Origin: CAXBCP01 sp038120765
Lineage (GTDB): Bacteria; Pseudomonadota; Alphaproteobacteria; MPNO01; UBA830
Assembly: GCA_038120765.1 (NCBI GenBank)
Contig: JAYOMI010000100.1
Span: forward strand, 1 to 12,610
Length of the DNA stretch: 12,610 bases
Direction of reading: 5' to 3'
A program made the translations under genes and the position numbers. The notes beneath the pieces were generated by a model. That model was not told the origin of the DNA. It made no database searches and was given only the letters and a program-made list of their open reading frames with translations. Numbering within the stretch: the stretch's first letter is position 1; each line of letters starts with the position of its first letter. Positions 6,344 through 12,610 of the stretch are shown here, in pieces.

Positions 6344-7656
6344 TCAGAGAAATCCCGGCAGGAACGTGGCGATAGGCGGGAATACGGCAATCACCAGCAT
6401 ACCCAGCAGGAAGATAGCGACGAATGGCCATGTGGCGCTGAATATCTGCTGCAGGGTTACCCTGTCGGTCGCCCCCTTGAAGGCGAATATTGTATAGCCG
6501 AACGGCGGCGTCATCCCTCCTACCGTCACGTTGAGCAACATCAGAAGCCAGAACCAGATAGGGTCGAATTCCAGCGACTTAATCAATGGCTGGTAAATGG
6601 GAATTACCACCAGCATCAATGCGATCTGGTCGATAAACATGCAGAGAATAAAAGGGATCAGCATCATAATGAACAACATTACGTAGGCTGAAAGATCGAG
6701 CCCTGCGACGACCTGCGTCAGTTCGCGCGTCGAGCCGGTAAAAGCCAGAAGCTGACTGAACATCTTGGAACTCGCCATGATCACCAAAATCATGCTGGCG
6801 ATAAACGCTGCCGATGACAGCGATTCCGAGATCATTTTCCAGTTGAGCTTGCGATAATATGCGGCGGTAATCATCGAACCGATCACCCCGGTCGCAGCCG
6901 ATTCGGACGGCGTTGCGATGCCGAGCAGGATCAGCCCCATCACGCAGAAAATTATCAGTGCAAACGGCAAAACCCGCAGAATTGCGTGCAGTTTTTCGCC
7001 CAGACCGACATCGACCGTCGATGTCGCCGCATCTTCCGGCGCAAGTTCAGGATTCAGGCGCACCCGCCCGAGAGTATAGATCAGGAACATTATCGCTCGC
7101 ATCAGGCCCGGTAAAATCCCGGCGATCAGCATTCCCGCAATAGATACATTGGCAAGCGTCCCGATAATTATCACCAAGACGCTGGGCGGGATGATAGGAG
7201 CCAGGGACGCGCCGGCCAAAATCGCGCCGGTCGACATCTTCGCGTCGTAGCGACGATCCAGCATGCCCGGCAGCAGTGTGCGCGCCATCATCGCCGCCAC
7301 GCCCATCGCCGCCCCGGACAACGCACCAAATATGGTCGACAGCGCGATACATAAAACGTATTGGCGCCCCTTTACCTTGCCTACCAGCTTGTCGACTGAA
7401 TCGAATNNNNNNNNNNGATGGACCCTGAGCGGAAAAGAAGCTCGCCCATCATGATAAAAAGCGGAATTGCCGAGAGGTCGGCAAAATTCGTCGTTTCGAA
7501 TATGGAGTTCGCGACCATACCGAATCCGGGCTGGCCCAGAATTATCAACACACCGACAAGGTTGATCAGGAGGAACGCGATGAAAATCGGCATACCGGAC
7601 ATAAAACACGCCAGCAGGAGCGTCAGCCCGACGGTCAGTACGGCCCACCACACCAT
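6344..7656 (-). CDS. dctM: TRAP transporter large permease subunit DctM (interrupted by an assembly gap)
   Basis: This is the large membrane subunit of a TRAP transporter, the sodium-driven importer that takes substrate from a periplasmic DctP receptor. The first 80 residues (7656-7417) contain 'LLINLVGVLIILGQPGFGM' and 'AIPLFIMMGELLFRSGS', typical DctM N-terminal sequence. After the ten N, 353 more residues follow, beginning 'FDSVDKLVGKVKGRQYV', with 'IFGALSGAAMGVAAM', 'LAPIIPPSVLVII', 'ATPSESAA' and 'VTVGGMTPPFGYTIF'. The two parts are in different frames only because the N run has a nominal length: the true missing length must be 2 modulo 3 (for example 8 or 11 bases, restoring about three residues). 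The expected product is about 436 residues, normal for DctM, so I treat it as intact. The start ATG overlaps the dctQ stop (TAATG). Confidence 0.92.
7407..7416. other. Assembly gap inside dctM
   Basis: Ten N. The bases on both sides encode adjacent parts of the same DctM region, but in frames that ten bases do not join. The gap is a placeholder and the apparent frameshift is not biological. Confidence 0.95.
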
Positions 7657-8168
7657 TATTCGTAAGACCCGGTGTTGGCCCCGCTCACCACGATCTTCCG
7701 GTAGTCCAGCATCCGCAGATAATGCAATGCCGACATACCGAACCCGAAGGTGATGAAGACCGAAATGTAGTATTTCGGAAACGGCTTCACTTTCATCATG
7801 TGCACGTCGTTTACAACCTGGCGGATGTTTTCATCCAAGTTTACCCAGGTCGCGGCCGCGCAGACCAGAAATCCGATCAGGTAGATCACCCAATGCGCTG
7901 GTTTCGCTTTCTCAGCCGGGATCATTTCCAGCAAGAATGTAACCGCCACATGACCCTTCTCACGGGTCACGTGCGGCATCATCAGGAAACACCCGATACA
8001 CAGGGAATAGGAAACCGCCTCGTCCGCCCACCACGTAGGTGCGTTGAACAGGTAGCGTGCAACGACCTCGTAGCAATATGAGAACAAAATAACGGCCAGA
8101 CAGAGCTTACCGAGCTGGAACCCCAGATCGGTAAGTCTGTCATGCACCCATAGGATGGGACGAAGCAT
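7656..8168 (-). CDS. dctQ: TRAP transporter small permease subunit DctQ
   Basis: This 170-residue protein is the small four-helix membrane subunit that partners DctM. The family motif follows the first membrane segment: 'EVVARYLFNAPTWWADE' (about residues 34-50), then a second hydrophobic segment and 'EKGHVAVTFLLEMIP'. Two more membrane segments lie near residues 93-110 and 130-150. The frame could begin one codon earlier at a TTG (8171), but the ATG at 8168 is preferred; neither has a strong ribosome binding site, which suggests coupling to dctP, whose stop is 35 bases upstream. The last base of its TAA stop is the first base of the dctM ATG. The order dctP-dctQ-dctM is the standard TRAP operon. 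Confidence 0.92.
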   Translation of the reverse strand: MLRPILWVHDRLTDLGFQLGKLCLAVILFSYCYEVVARYLFNAPTWWADEAVSYSLCIGCFLMMPHVTREKGHVAVTFLLEMIPAEKAKPAHWVIYLIGFLVCAAATWVNLDENIRQVVNDVHMMKVKPFPKYYISVFITFGFGMSALHYLRMLDYRKIVVSGANTGSYE

Positions 8169-8203
8169 CAAACTGCCGCTATGCGCGGTTTTTCAATGCC
8201 CGC

Positions 8204-9185
8204 TTAATTACTCAGCCCCGCTTTCCGGGCAAGAGCACGCAGTTCGTTCACACCGTCGGAACAGCACTTCTGCGCGATCGTCCACATGTCGCTTGAGAAT
8301 GTCTCCCGGACCTTCGCAGCCATTTCGTCGGTCAGCATCGTCTCTTTGACACCGAATTTTTCGAGCTCTTTCGATTCTTCGGCGAGAATTCTGTCGCCTT
8401 CGGCAGGCATCTCGATTTCGGTCTGCTTGGCAGCCGTGATCAGCACATCCTGTTCCGCCTTGGTCAGCGTCTTCCACTTGGCAAGATTGATCCAGAACCC
8501 GGTATTCGTCGTCCCGAATGTGGGGCGGACTTTGAACTTCGCGACTTCGTAATGCTTCATCGTCAGCATTCCGGCGGCAGGCCAGGCGGCACCATCGATG
8601 ACGCCTTTTTCAAGCGCCGTGTATATCTGACCGCCCGGCAAGACGACCGGCGAACCGCCCAGAAGGCGGATGACCCCGTGATAGCTCAACGTGCCACGGA
8701 TTTTACTGCCCTTGAATGCCCCGTCTGCGAGCGGTTTTTTGAGGAAGATGTGATAGCCCTGATTGCTGTTCGCGACGAGGCCTAGCAACTTCATGTTGTT
8801 ATGCTTCTGGTAGTATTTATCAATGTAATCGATCAGGCCCGCATCACGGCGCTTTTTCGGCCCCGGCGCGACCGCGTCCATCGTGAAGGCGAGCCCCTTG
8901 CTACCGGCGTGGTAGATACCGTGAGTATAGAGCATGTCGAACACGCCCGCAGACACCGGCTGCAATTGTTCGAAAGGTGGCACAACCTCCTTGCCGCTGA
9001 TGGAAATCGTCACTTTGCCGTTGCCGATCGCCTTGACCTTCTTCTCGAACATGTCGAGCGCGGCGTAGGTCGGCCAGTTATCGGTGTTCCAGCTTGTCAG
9101 CAACTTCAGGTCTGCTGCAGACGCGGGCGCCGACAGAGTAAGCNNNNNNNNNNACGGCGGCGCCAGATGATAGAAATTTCTTCAT
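8204..9185 (-). CDS. dctP: TRAP transporter substrate-binding protein DctP (interrupted by an assembly gap)
   Basis: This is the periplasmic receptor of the TRAP system. The N-terminal part before the gap reads 'MKKFLSSGAA', a basic start of a signal peptide; after the gap 'LTLSAPASA' ends it, with mature protein beginning near 'ADLKLLTSWNTDNW'. Mature landmarks are 'GGSPVVLPGGQIYTALEKG' and then 'VIDGAAWP', the usual DctP ligand-binding segment, and 'GFWINLAKWKTL'. The ten N break the frame; a true gap of 0 modulo 3 (9 or 12 bases) joins the halves into about 326 residues, a normal DctP length. GGAGG lies 5 bases before the ATG at 9185, a strong site that fixes the start. It is the first gene of the minus-strand array. 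The conserved binding Arg that would suggest a carboxylate ligand cannot be assigned by eye. Confidence 0.9.
9144..9153. other. Assembly gap inside the dctP signal peptide
   Basis: Ten N between two halves of a signal peptide that are out of frame only by the nominal gap length. Without this correction dctP would be called from a false internal start at 9103, losing its signal peptide. Confidence 0.95.
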
Positions 9186-9236
9186 GATGTCCTCCATTTT
9201 TATTGTCTGTTGTTGGTTACTCACCACTTGAAATTG

Positions 9237-9265
9237 ATTTAAGCACTCTTGAACTCGCCGGACAA
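9237..9265 (-). promoter_or_regulatory. Possible promoter of the dctP-led array
   Basis: On the minus strand TTGTCC (9260-9265) and TTAAAT (9237-9242) are 17 bases apart, each with 4 of 6 consensus matches, about 52 bases upstream of the dctP ATG. It lies in the 173 bp region shared with the divergent citrate-synthase-like gene. Made by eye; moderate to low support. Confidence 0.3.
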
Positions 9266-9358
9266 GACGTAGGATAAGCATATGAAGCTTTCTCCCCGTT
9301 GGACGCCTGCCGTATCCGTGCGTAAATTGGCTGAAAATTCATAACATGGAGCTCCGCC

Positions 9359-10168
9359 ATGGCCGACAGACCATTCACCCGTATCGGTACGCCGACATCC
9401 GACACCAAACGTTTCCGCATGCGCGGCAAGGACGTTCTCAGCGAGGTCGTCGGCGTCAAAACCTTTGCGGAAACGTTCTATCTGCTGGTGACGGGGCGCG
9501 ACCTGCCGGAAAACCATGTGCGCACGTTCGACGCCTGCATGGTCATTCTCATGGATCACGGCATTACGCCGACGGCGCTGGTCGCCCGGATGGTACATGA
9601 TTCCCTGCCCGACGACATCCAGCTGCCGATGATCGCCGGCGCGATGATGGTCGGCAACAAGTTCGCCGGCACGATGGCGGGCGCGGGATGGCGATTCCAT
9701 GATCCCGACGAGGCGGGGGGCCACATCCGGCGCTGGCGTCCGTCCGACGAGCCGCGTTNNNNNNNNNNCAAGCGGACATGGGCTGCGGGCGTGGTGCAGC
9801 GGTTCAAAGAGGAAAAGAAATTCATCCCCGGCTACGGGCATCCCTATTATTTCCCGACCGATCCGCGCGCCGACCGCATGTTCCAGATCGCCATGGAAGG
9901 CGGCGCGACCGGCGAATATATCGAGCTTGCCAAGATCCTCGCCGAGGAAATCGAGAAAGCTCGCGGCAAGCCGCTGACGCTGAATGTCACAGGCGCGCTC
10001 GGCGCCGTCCTGAACGAGGTCGACTTCCCGGTCGAAACGATGCGCGCCGTCGCCGCCGTCGGCCGCGCCGCCGGACTGATCGGCCATATCCGCGAAGAAA
10101 TGGAAAACCCGATCGTGCCGTCGGTGGTGGAGTTCATCAACAACATCGAATACCGAGCTCCGGACTAG
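9359..10168 (+). CDS. Citrate-synthase-like protein, citryl-CoA lyase type (contains an assembly gap)
   Basis: This frame of about 269 residues resembles the short citrate-synthase-fold proteins annotated as citryl-CoA lyase, which cleave or form a C-C bond of a CoA ester. Two citrate-synthase His motifs are present: 'MDHGITPTALVARM' (H67, like the DHE-NAS motif) and 'PGYGHPYYFPTDPRADRM' (H161, like GFGHRVYKNYDPR), followed by 'GRAAGLIGHIREE' (235-247). Where citrate synthase has its catalytic Asp (NVDFYSG), this protein reads 'LNVTGAL', with Thr in place of Asp. Ten N fall after residue 133 and happen to keep frame, but the flanking stretch at residues about 111-144 does not look like family sequence and seems too long. 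GGAG 7 bases before the ATG supports the start. It is divergent from dctP and followed at 60 bp by the EamA gene. Family placement is fairly sure; the reaction is not. Confidence 0.8.
   Translation: MADRPFTRIGTPTSDTKRFRMRGKDVLSEVVGVKTFAETFYLLVTGRDLPENHVRTFDACMVILMDHGITPTALVARMVHDSLPDDIQLPMIAGAMMVGNKFAGTMAGAGWRFHDPDEAGGHIRRWRPSDEPRXXXXKRTWAAGVVQRFKEEKKFIPGYGHPYYFPTDPRADRMFQIAMEGGATGEYIELAKILAEEIEKARGKPLTLNVTGALGAVLNEVDFPVETMRAVAAVGRAAGLIGHIREEMENPIVPSVVEFINNIEYRAPD
9759..9768. other. Assembly gap inside the citrate-synthase-like gene
   Basis: Ten N. The frame happens to stay open across it, but the coding sequence just before it (about 9690-9758) does not fit the family, so the contig end may contain errors and the true gap length is unknown. 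Confidence 0.9.
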
Positions 10169-10228
10169 CCTTGCATGGCGCTCGACGTCGAAGCCGGCTT
10201 CTCCAGACATCGATCTGACGGGTAAAGA

Positions 10229-11143
10229 GTGCCGGTCAGCAGATCCGCCGTGACCATGTCTCCTGGCGTATGGGGGATGCTGATCCTGTTGTCTGTCGTC
10301 TGGGGCGGCACGTTCTTCTTTCAGGAAATCGCGGTACGCGAACTGCCAGTCTTCACCATCGTTGCGGTCCGGGTGATGATCGCGGCGGCCATCCTGATGG
10401 CCCTCGTCTGGTTTTCCGGCGAACGCCTGCCGCGCGAATGGAAAATATGGCGGGCGCTGTTTTTCCTGGCGCTGATCAATAACGTGATCCCGTTCTGTCT
10501 GATCGTCTGGGGTCAGAAGGAGACCGCTTCAGGCCTCGCCTCCATCCTGAACGCCACCACGCCGATCTTCACGGTTCTCGTCGCGCATTTCGCAACGACC
10601 GACGAAAAGATTACCGGTGCCAAGACAATCGGCGTCCTTGCCGGTTTTGTCGGCGTCGCGATCATGCTCGGCATCGACCTGCTGGAGGGTATCGGCACCG
10701 CCGTGATCGCTCAACTCGCCGTGCTCGGCGCGGCTCTGGCATACGGTTTCGGCGCCATCTTCGGCCGGCAGTTCCGCGGCATGGGCCTATCGGCAAATAC
10801 CACCGCTACCGGACAGCTCATTGCCTCCTGTGGTGTCCTGATACCGATGGCCATCCTGATCGATGCGCCATGGTCCCTGCCCGCGCCCCGCATCGACACC
10901 ATCGCCGCGCTTGTCGGCCTCGGCTCCGTCTCCACGGCGCTGGCGTATTACCTGTATTTCCGCATCCTGGAAAAAGCCGGTGCGACCAATCTCGTGCTCG
11001 TCACATTCCTGATCCCGGTTAGTGCCCTGGCACTCGGCATTTTTGGTCTGGGCGAAATACTGCTGGTACAGCACGTGATCGGCCTGATCTTTATCGGCGT
11101 CGGACTTGCGGCAATTGATGGGCGATTGTCTCTTCGAAAGTGA
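10229..11143 (+). CDS. EamA/DMT family transporter (RhaT-like permease)
   Basis: This 304-residue inner-membrane protein has the two-fold EamA (DUF6) architecture of drug/metabolite transporters, with about ten hydrophobic helices. The first repeat covers about residues 13-150 ('LSVVWGGTFFFQEIAVREL', 'SGLASILNATTPIFTVLVAH') and the second about 163-297 ('ALAYGFGAIFGR', 'STALAYYLYFRILEKAGA', 'LIPVSALALGIFGLGE'). The frame opens with GTG at 10229, preceded by a weak GGGTAAAG; an ATG at 10256 is the alternative and would only trim the cytoplasmic N-terminus. It follows the citrate-synthase-like gene by 60 bp on the same strand and may be cotranscribed. It converges with the CoA-transferase gene, with 28 bp between stops and no clear terminator. 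DMT exporters move amino acids or metabolites; this one's substrate is unknown. Confidence 0.9.
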   Translation: MPVSRSAVTMSPGVWGMLILLSVVWGGTFFFQEIAVRELPVFTIVAVRVMIAAAILMALVWFSGERLPREWKIWRALFFLALINNVIPFCLIVWGQKETASGLASILNATTPIFTVLVAHFATTDEKITGAKTIGVLAGFVGVAIMLGIDLLEGIGTAVIAQLAVLGAALAYGFGAIFGRQFRGMGLSANTTATGQLIASCGVLIPMAILIDAPWSLPAPRIDTIAALVGLGSVSTALAYYLYFRILEKAGATNLVLVTFLIPVSALALGIFGLGEILLVQHVIGLIFIGVGLAAIDGRLSLRK

Positions 11144-11171
11144 TTCTACCGAATACAACTGGACCGGAAGG

Positions 11172-12353
11172 CTAGCCGATCACCCCCCTTTCCCGCAACG
11201 CCGCCACCGCCTCCGCATCCATCCCCAGTTCGCCAAGCACCTCTTCCGTATGCTCACCCAATTGCGGTGGTGGGTTCATGGGCTGGTCGTCGCGGTTGCC
11301 GTCGATGTAGACGGCGCGTCGGGAAAAGGTCTGCTTGCCTTCCTTCGGGTGTTCGATTTCGAAAAACGTATCCAGATGCTTCACCTGCGGATCGTCGAAT
11401 ACATCGGGCAGCGTGTTGATCGGCGCGTACGGGACATCGGCTTCTTCGAGGCGCGGCACCCAATAGGCCCGGGGCTGGGTGATCGCCGCCCCTTTGAACT
11501 CCGCGCCCATGTCGAAATAGTTCGCGATCCGGCTCATCCGGTCGGCGTAGCGCCGATCGTCGCGCATGTGTTCGAGATGAAACGCCTCCGTCACGCCCTG
11601 CCAGAATTTTTCCTGCGATGACAGGTGAACCGCCAGCAGCTTGCCGTCGGCGCAGCGCATCGCGTGGGACTGCGATGCTTCGGAGCGCGATGTGGGACTC
11701 GGCTGGATATTCTGCTGGGTGAGGTTGGCGAACGGATCGGGCAGAAACCAGATCGAGCTTTCAAGCATGTTCACGCTGAGAGTCCTTGGCGGCCCGCCCC
11801 GCTCGCGTTCGAACAGTGCCGCCATGATGCCGTAACACGCATTGATGCCGGTGATGTTGTCGCTGATCGTGGGGCCGGTCGTCTGCGGGTTTTCGGGGTC
11901 GACAAACAGGCTGGCAATACCGGACAGCGACTGCGCCACGGCATCGTATGCCGGGCGCTTCTCATACGGACCGTCCTCGCCGAAGCCGGATATCGAACAG
12001 ACGATCAGTTGCGGGTTGCGTTCCCGCAGTTCCCCGACCGACAACTTCAGGCGTTTCATGACGCCGGGTCGGAAGTTCTCGACCAGCACATCCGCGGTTT
12101 CCACCAGCTTCAGCAGGATTTCACGCCCTTCGTCCGAGCGCATATCGAGCGTGACCGACCGTTTGTTGCGGTTATAGGCCCCGAACTGCGCCGAATAGCT
12201 GCCGCCGCGCCACGCGCGGAACATGTCCCCGCCTTCGATCTTCTCGACCTTGATGTTGTCCGCGCCCATATCCGCGAGCATCTGTCCGCAAAGCGAACCG
12301 GTGATCATGGTCGTCAGTTCGATGACGCGTACGCCGTTGAGCGGTCCAGCCAT
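11172..12353 (-). CDS. Class III CoA-transferase (CaiB/BaiF family)
   Basis: This 393-residue cytoplasmic enzyme moves CoA from a donor thioester to a carboxylic acid through an enzyme-bound acyl intermediate. The family N-terminus is clear: 'MAGPLNGVRVIELTTMITG', then 'ADMGADNIKVEKIEGGD' and 'NRNKRSVTLDM'. 'VENFRPGVMKRL' (91-102), 'SGFGEDGPYEKRPAYDAVAQ' (122-141) and 'PTISDNITGINACYG' (161-175) follow. D165 in the last motif aligns with the nucleophilic Asp169 of formyl-CoA transferase. The C-terminal part has 'VPYAPINTLPDVFDDPQV'. The frame extends 57 codons further upstream, but that stretch is not family-like, and AGGGAGA about 8 bases before the ATG at 12353 fixes this start. It is divergent from an amidohydrolase gene and tail-to-tail with the EamA gene. 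Donor and acceptor are unknown. Confidence 0.94.
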   Translation of the reverse strand: MAGPLNGVRVIELTTMITGSLCGQMLADMGADNIKVEKIEGGDMFRAWRGGSYSAQFGAYNRNKRSVTLDMRSDEGREILLKLVETADVLVENFRPGVMKRLKLSVGELRERNPQLIVCSISGFGEDGPYEKRPAYDAVAQSLSGIASLFVDPENPQTTGPTISDNITGINACYGIMAALFERERGGPPRTLSVNMLESSIWFLPDPFANLTQQNIQPSPTSRSEASQSHAMRCADGKLLAVHLSSQEKFWQGVTEAFHLEHMRDDRRYADRMSRIANYFDMGAEFKGAAITQPRAYWVPRLEEADVPYAPINTLPDVFDDPQVKHLDTFFEIEHPKEGKQTFSRRAVYIDGNRDDQPMNPPPQLGEHTEEVLGELGMDAEAVAALRERGVIG

Positions 12354-12452
12354 TTCCGGTTTCTCCCTGGTCTTTTTTCGGGCCACGCGCAATTGAGCCG
12401 CCTGCCCCCCTTCCGTCGCTCTTCGGCAATCATCCCGTCGAACGTCCGATTC

Positions 12453-12495
12453 TTGTGCACCATGGATATCAGCACATCGAAGGGGTTTTGCACAA
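12453..12495. repeat. Inverted TTGTGC/GCACAA pair in a divergent promoter region
   Basis: TTGTGC (12453-12458) and GCACAA (12490-12495) form an inverted pair with a 31-base spacer between the CoA-transferase and amidohydrolase starts. The right copy overlaps the -35-like box at 12488. They could be two operator sites; chance is not excluded. Confidence 0.2.
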
Positions 12496-12515
12496 CGCTG
12501 CCGACGATCTATCAT
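12488..12515 (+). promoter_or_regulatory. Possible promoter of the right-edge amidohydrolase gene
   Basis: TTGCAC (12488-12493, 3 of 6 matches) and TATCAT (12510-12515, 5 of 6) are separated by 16 bases, about 27 bases before the start codon at 12542. The -10 box is good and the -35 box weak. Confidence 0.32.
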
Positions 12516-12541
12516 CGGGGTCAAAATCCGAGGGAGTTCAA

Positions 12542-12610
12542 ATGCCGAGCATCGATGCCTACAACCACGTTATTCCGAACTCCTATGTCGTAAAATTTGC
12601 CGACATCGCG
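12542..12610 (+). CDS. Amidohydrolase family 2 protein, first 23 residues (cut by right edge)
   Basis: An ATG preceded by AGGGAG with a 6-base spacing opens a frame that runs off the right edge. The 23 residues start 'MPSIDAYNHVIPNSYVVKF', which fits the first strand of amidohydrolase_2 proteins, where the motif is usually I-D-x-H-x-H-x-x-P. Here the first His is Tyr (D5-A-Y7-N-H9-V-I-P12), so one usual metal ligand is replaced. The gene diverges from the CoA-transferase gene with 188 bp between starts and is a second amidohydrolase in the locus. The family call rests on a short stretch, but the motif, start site and open frame agree. Confidence 0.7.
   Translation, partial: MPSIDAYNHVIPNSYVVKFADIA

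Noticed and set aside
6344..7651. 435-residue reading of dctM starting at 7651
   Set aside because: The first part before the N run is out of frame nonsense. The true N-terminus is in the frame starting at 7656, overlapping the dctQ stop.
9078..9281. 67-residue frame starting at 9281 over the dctP signal peptide
   Set aside because: Only its 'MKKFLSSGAA' part is real dctP sequence. The upstream residues are leader, and those after the gap are in the wrong frame because of the nominal N length.
10182..10201. Adjacent palindromes TCGACGTCGA and GAAGCCGGCTTC between the lyase-like and EamA genes
   Set aside because: Considered as a terminator, but there is no T run and no loop; likely chance in a GC-rich 60 bp gap.
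9239..10210. A 323-codon minus-strand frame opposite the citrate-synthase-like gene
   Set aside because: The plus strand carries recognisable His motifs and a good ribosome binding site; the minus frame has no domain signal and spans an assembly gap.
12354..12524. 57-residue N-terminal extension of the CoA-transferase
   Set aside because: CaiB-family proteins begin at 'PLNGVRVIEL'. The extension is not family-like, overlaps the promoter region, and the internal ATG has a good AGGGAGA site.
11625..12593. A 322-codon plus-strand frame opposite the CoA-transferase
   Set aside because: It is antisense to a well-supported family gene and also runs over the divergent promoter and start of the right-edge amidohydrolase; no family features.
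1..12610. tRNA, rRNA, CRISPR, insertion sequence or prophage elements
   Set aside because: I looked for these and saw no repeat arrays, transposase motifs, tRNA-like cloverleaf or long flanking repeats.

Overview
The window looks like a GC-rich alphaproteobacterial chromosome segment, possibly Rhodospirillales/Rhodobacterales-like; this rests on codon use, GC content and gene families by eye, with no 16S or other phylogenetic marker. It comes from a draft assembly: three runs of exactly ten N (7407-7416, 9144-9153, 9759-9768) each lie inside a gene and are placeholders. Two of them break the reading frame of genes that otherwise look intact (dctM and dctP).

Layout, left to right. (1) A UbiD-family decarboxylase, cut by the left edge, and a TetR-family regulator, both on the minus strand (1-736, 875-1471). 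(2) A TctC-type periplasmic binding protein on the plus strand (1629-2651), divergent from the regulator, with a perfect palindrome between them. (3) A strong bidirectional terminator (2672-2708), at which tctC converges with a long minus-strand array. (4) That array runs right to left from 9185 to 2729: a complete TRAP transporter (dctP, dctQ, dctM), an amidohydrolase-2 family hydrolase or decarboxylase, and a fused TctA-TctB permease. (5) Divergent from dctP, on the plus strand: a short citrate-synthase-like protein (citryl-CoA lyase type), then an EamA/DMT permease. (6) A class III (CaiB/BaiF) CoA-transferase on the minus strand (11172-12353). (7) Divergent from it, the first 23 codons of a second amidohydrolase, cut by the right edge. 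No intergenic stretch exceeds about 190 bases. I saw no tRNA, rRNA, CRISPR array or insertion sequence.

Together the genes read as a carboxylate or aromatic-acid uptake and catabolism locus. Two binding-protein-dependent secondary transporters (TRAP and tripartite tricarboxylate, TTT) would import organic acids. UbiD and the amidohydrolases are candidate non-oxidative decarboxylases or ring/C-C hydrolases. The CoA-transferase could activate an acid that the citrate-synthase-like protein then cleaves. The substrate cannot be read from the sequence. The unusual points are the TctA-TctB fusion, the separation of tctC from its permease on the opposite strand, the two transporter types flanking one hydrolase, and the absence of the citrate-synthase catalytic Asp in the lyase-like protein.
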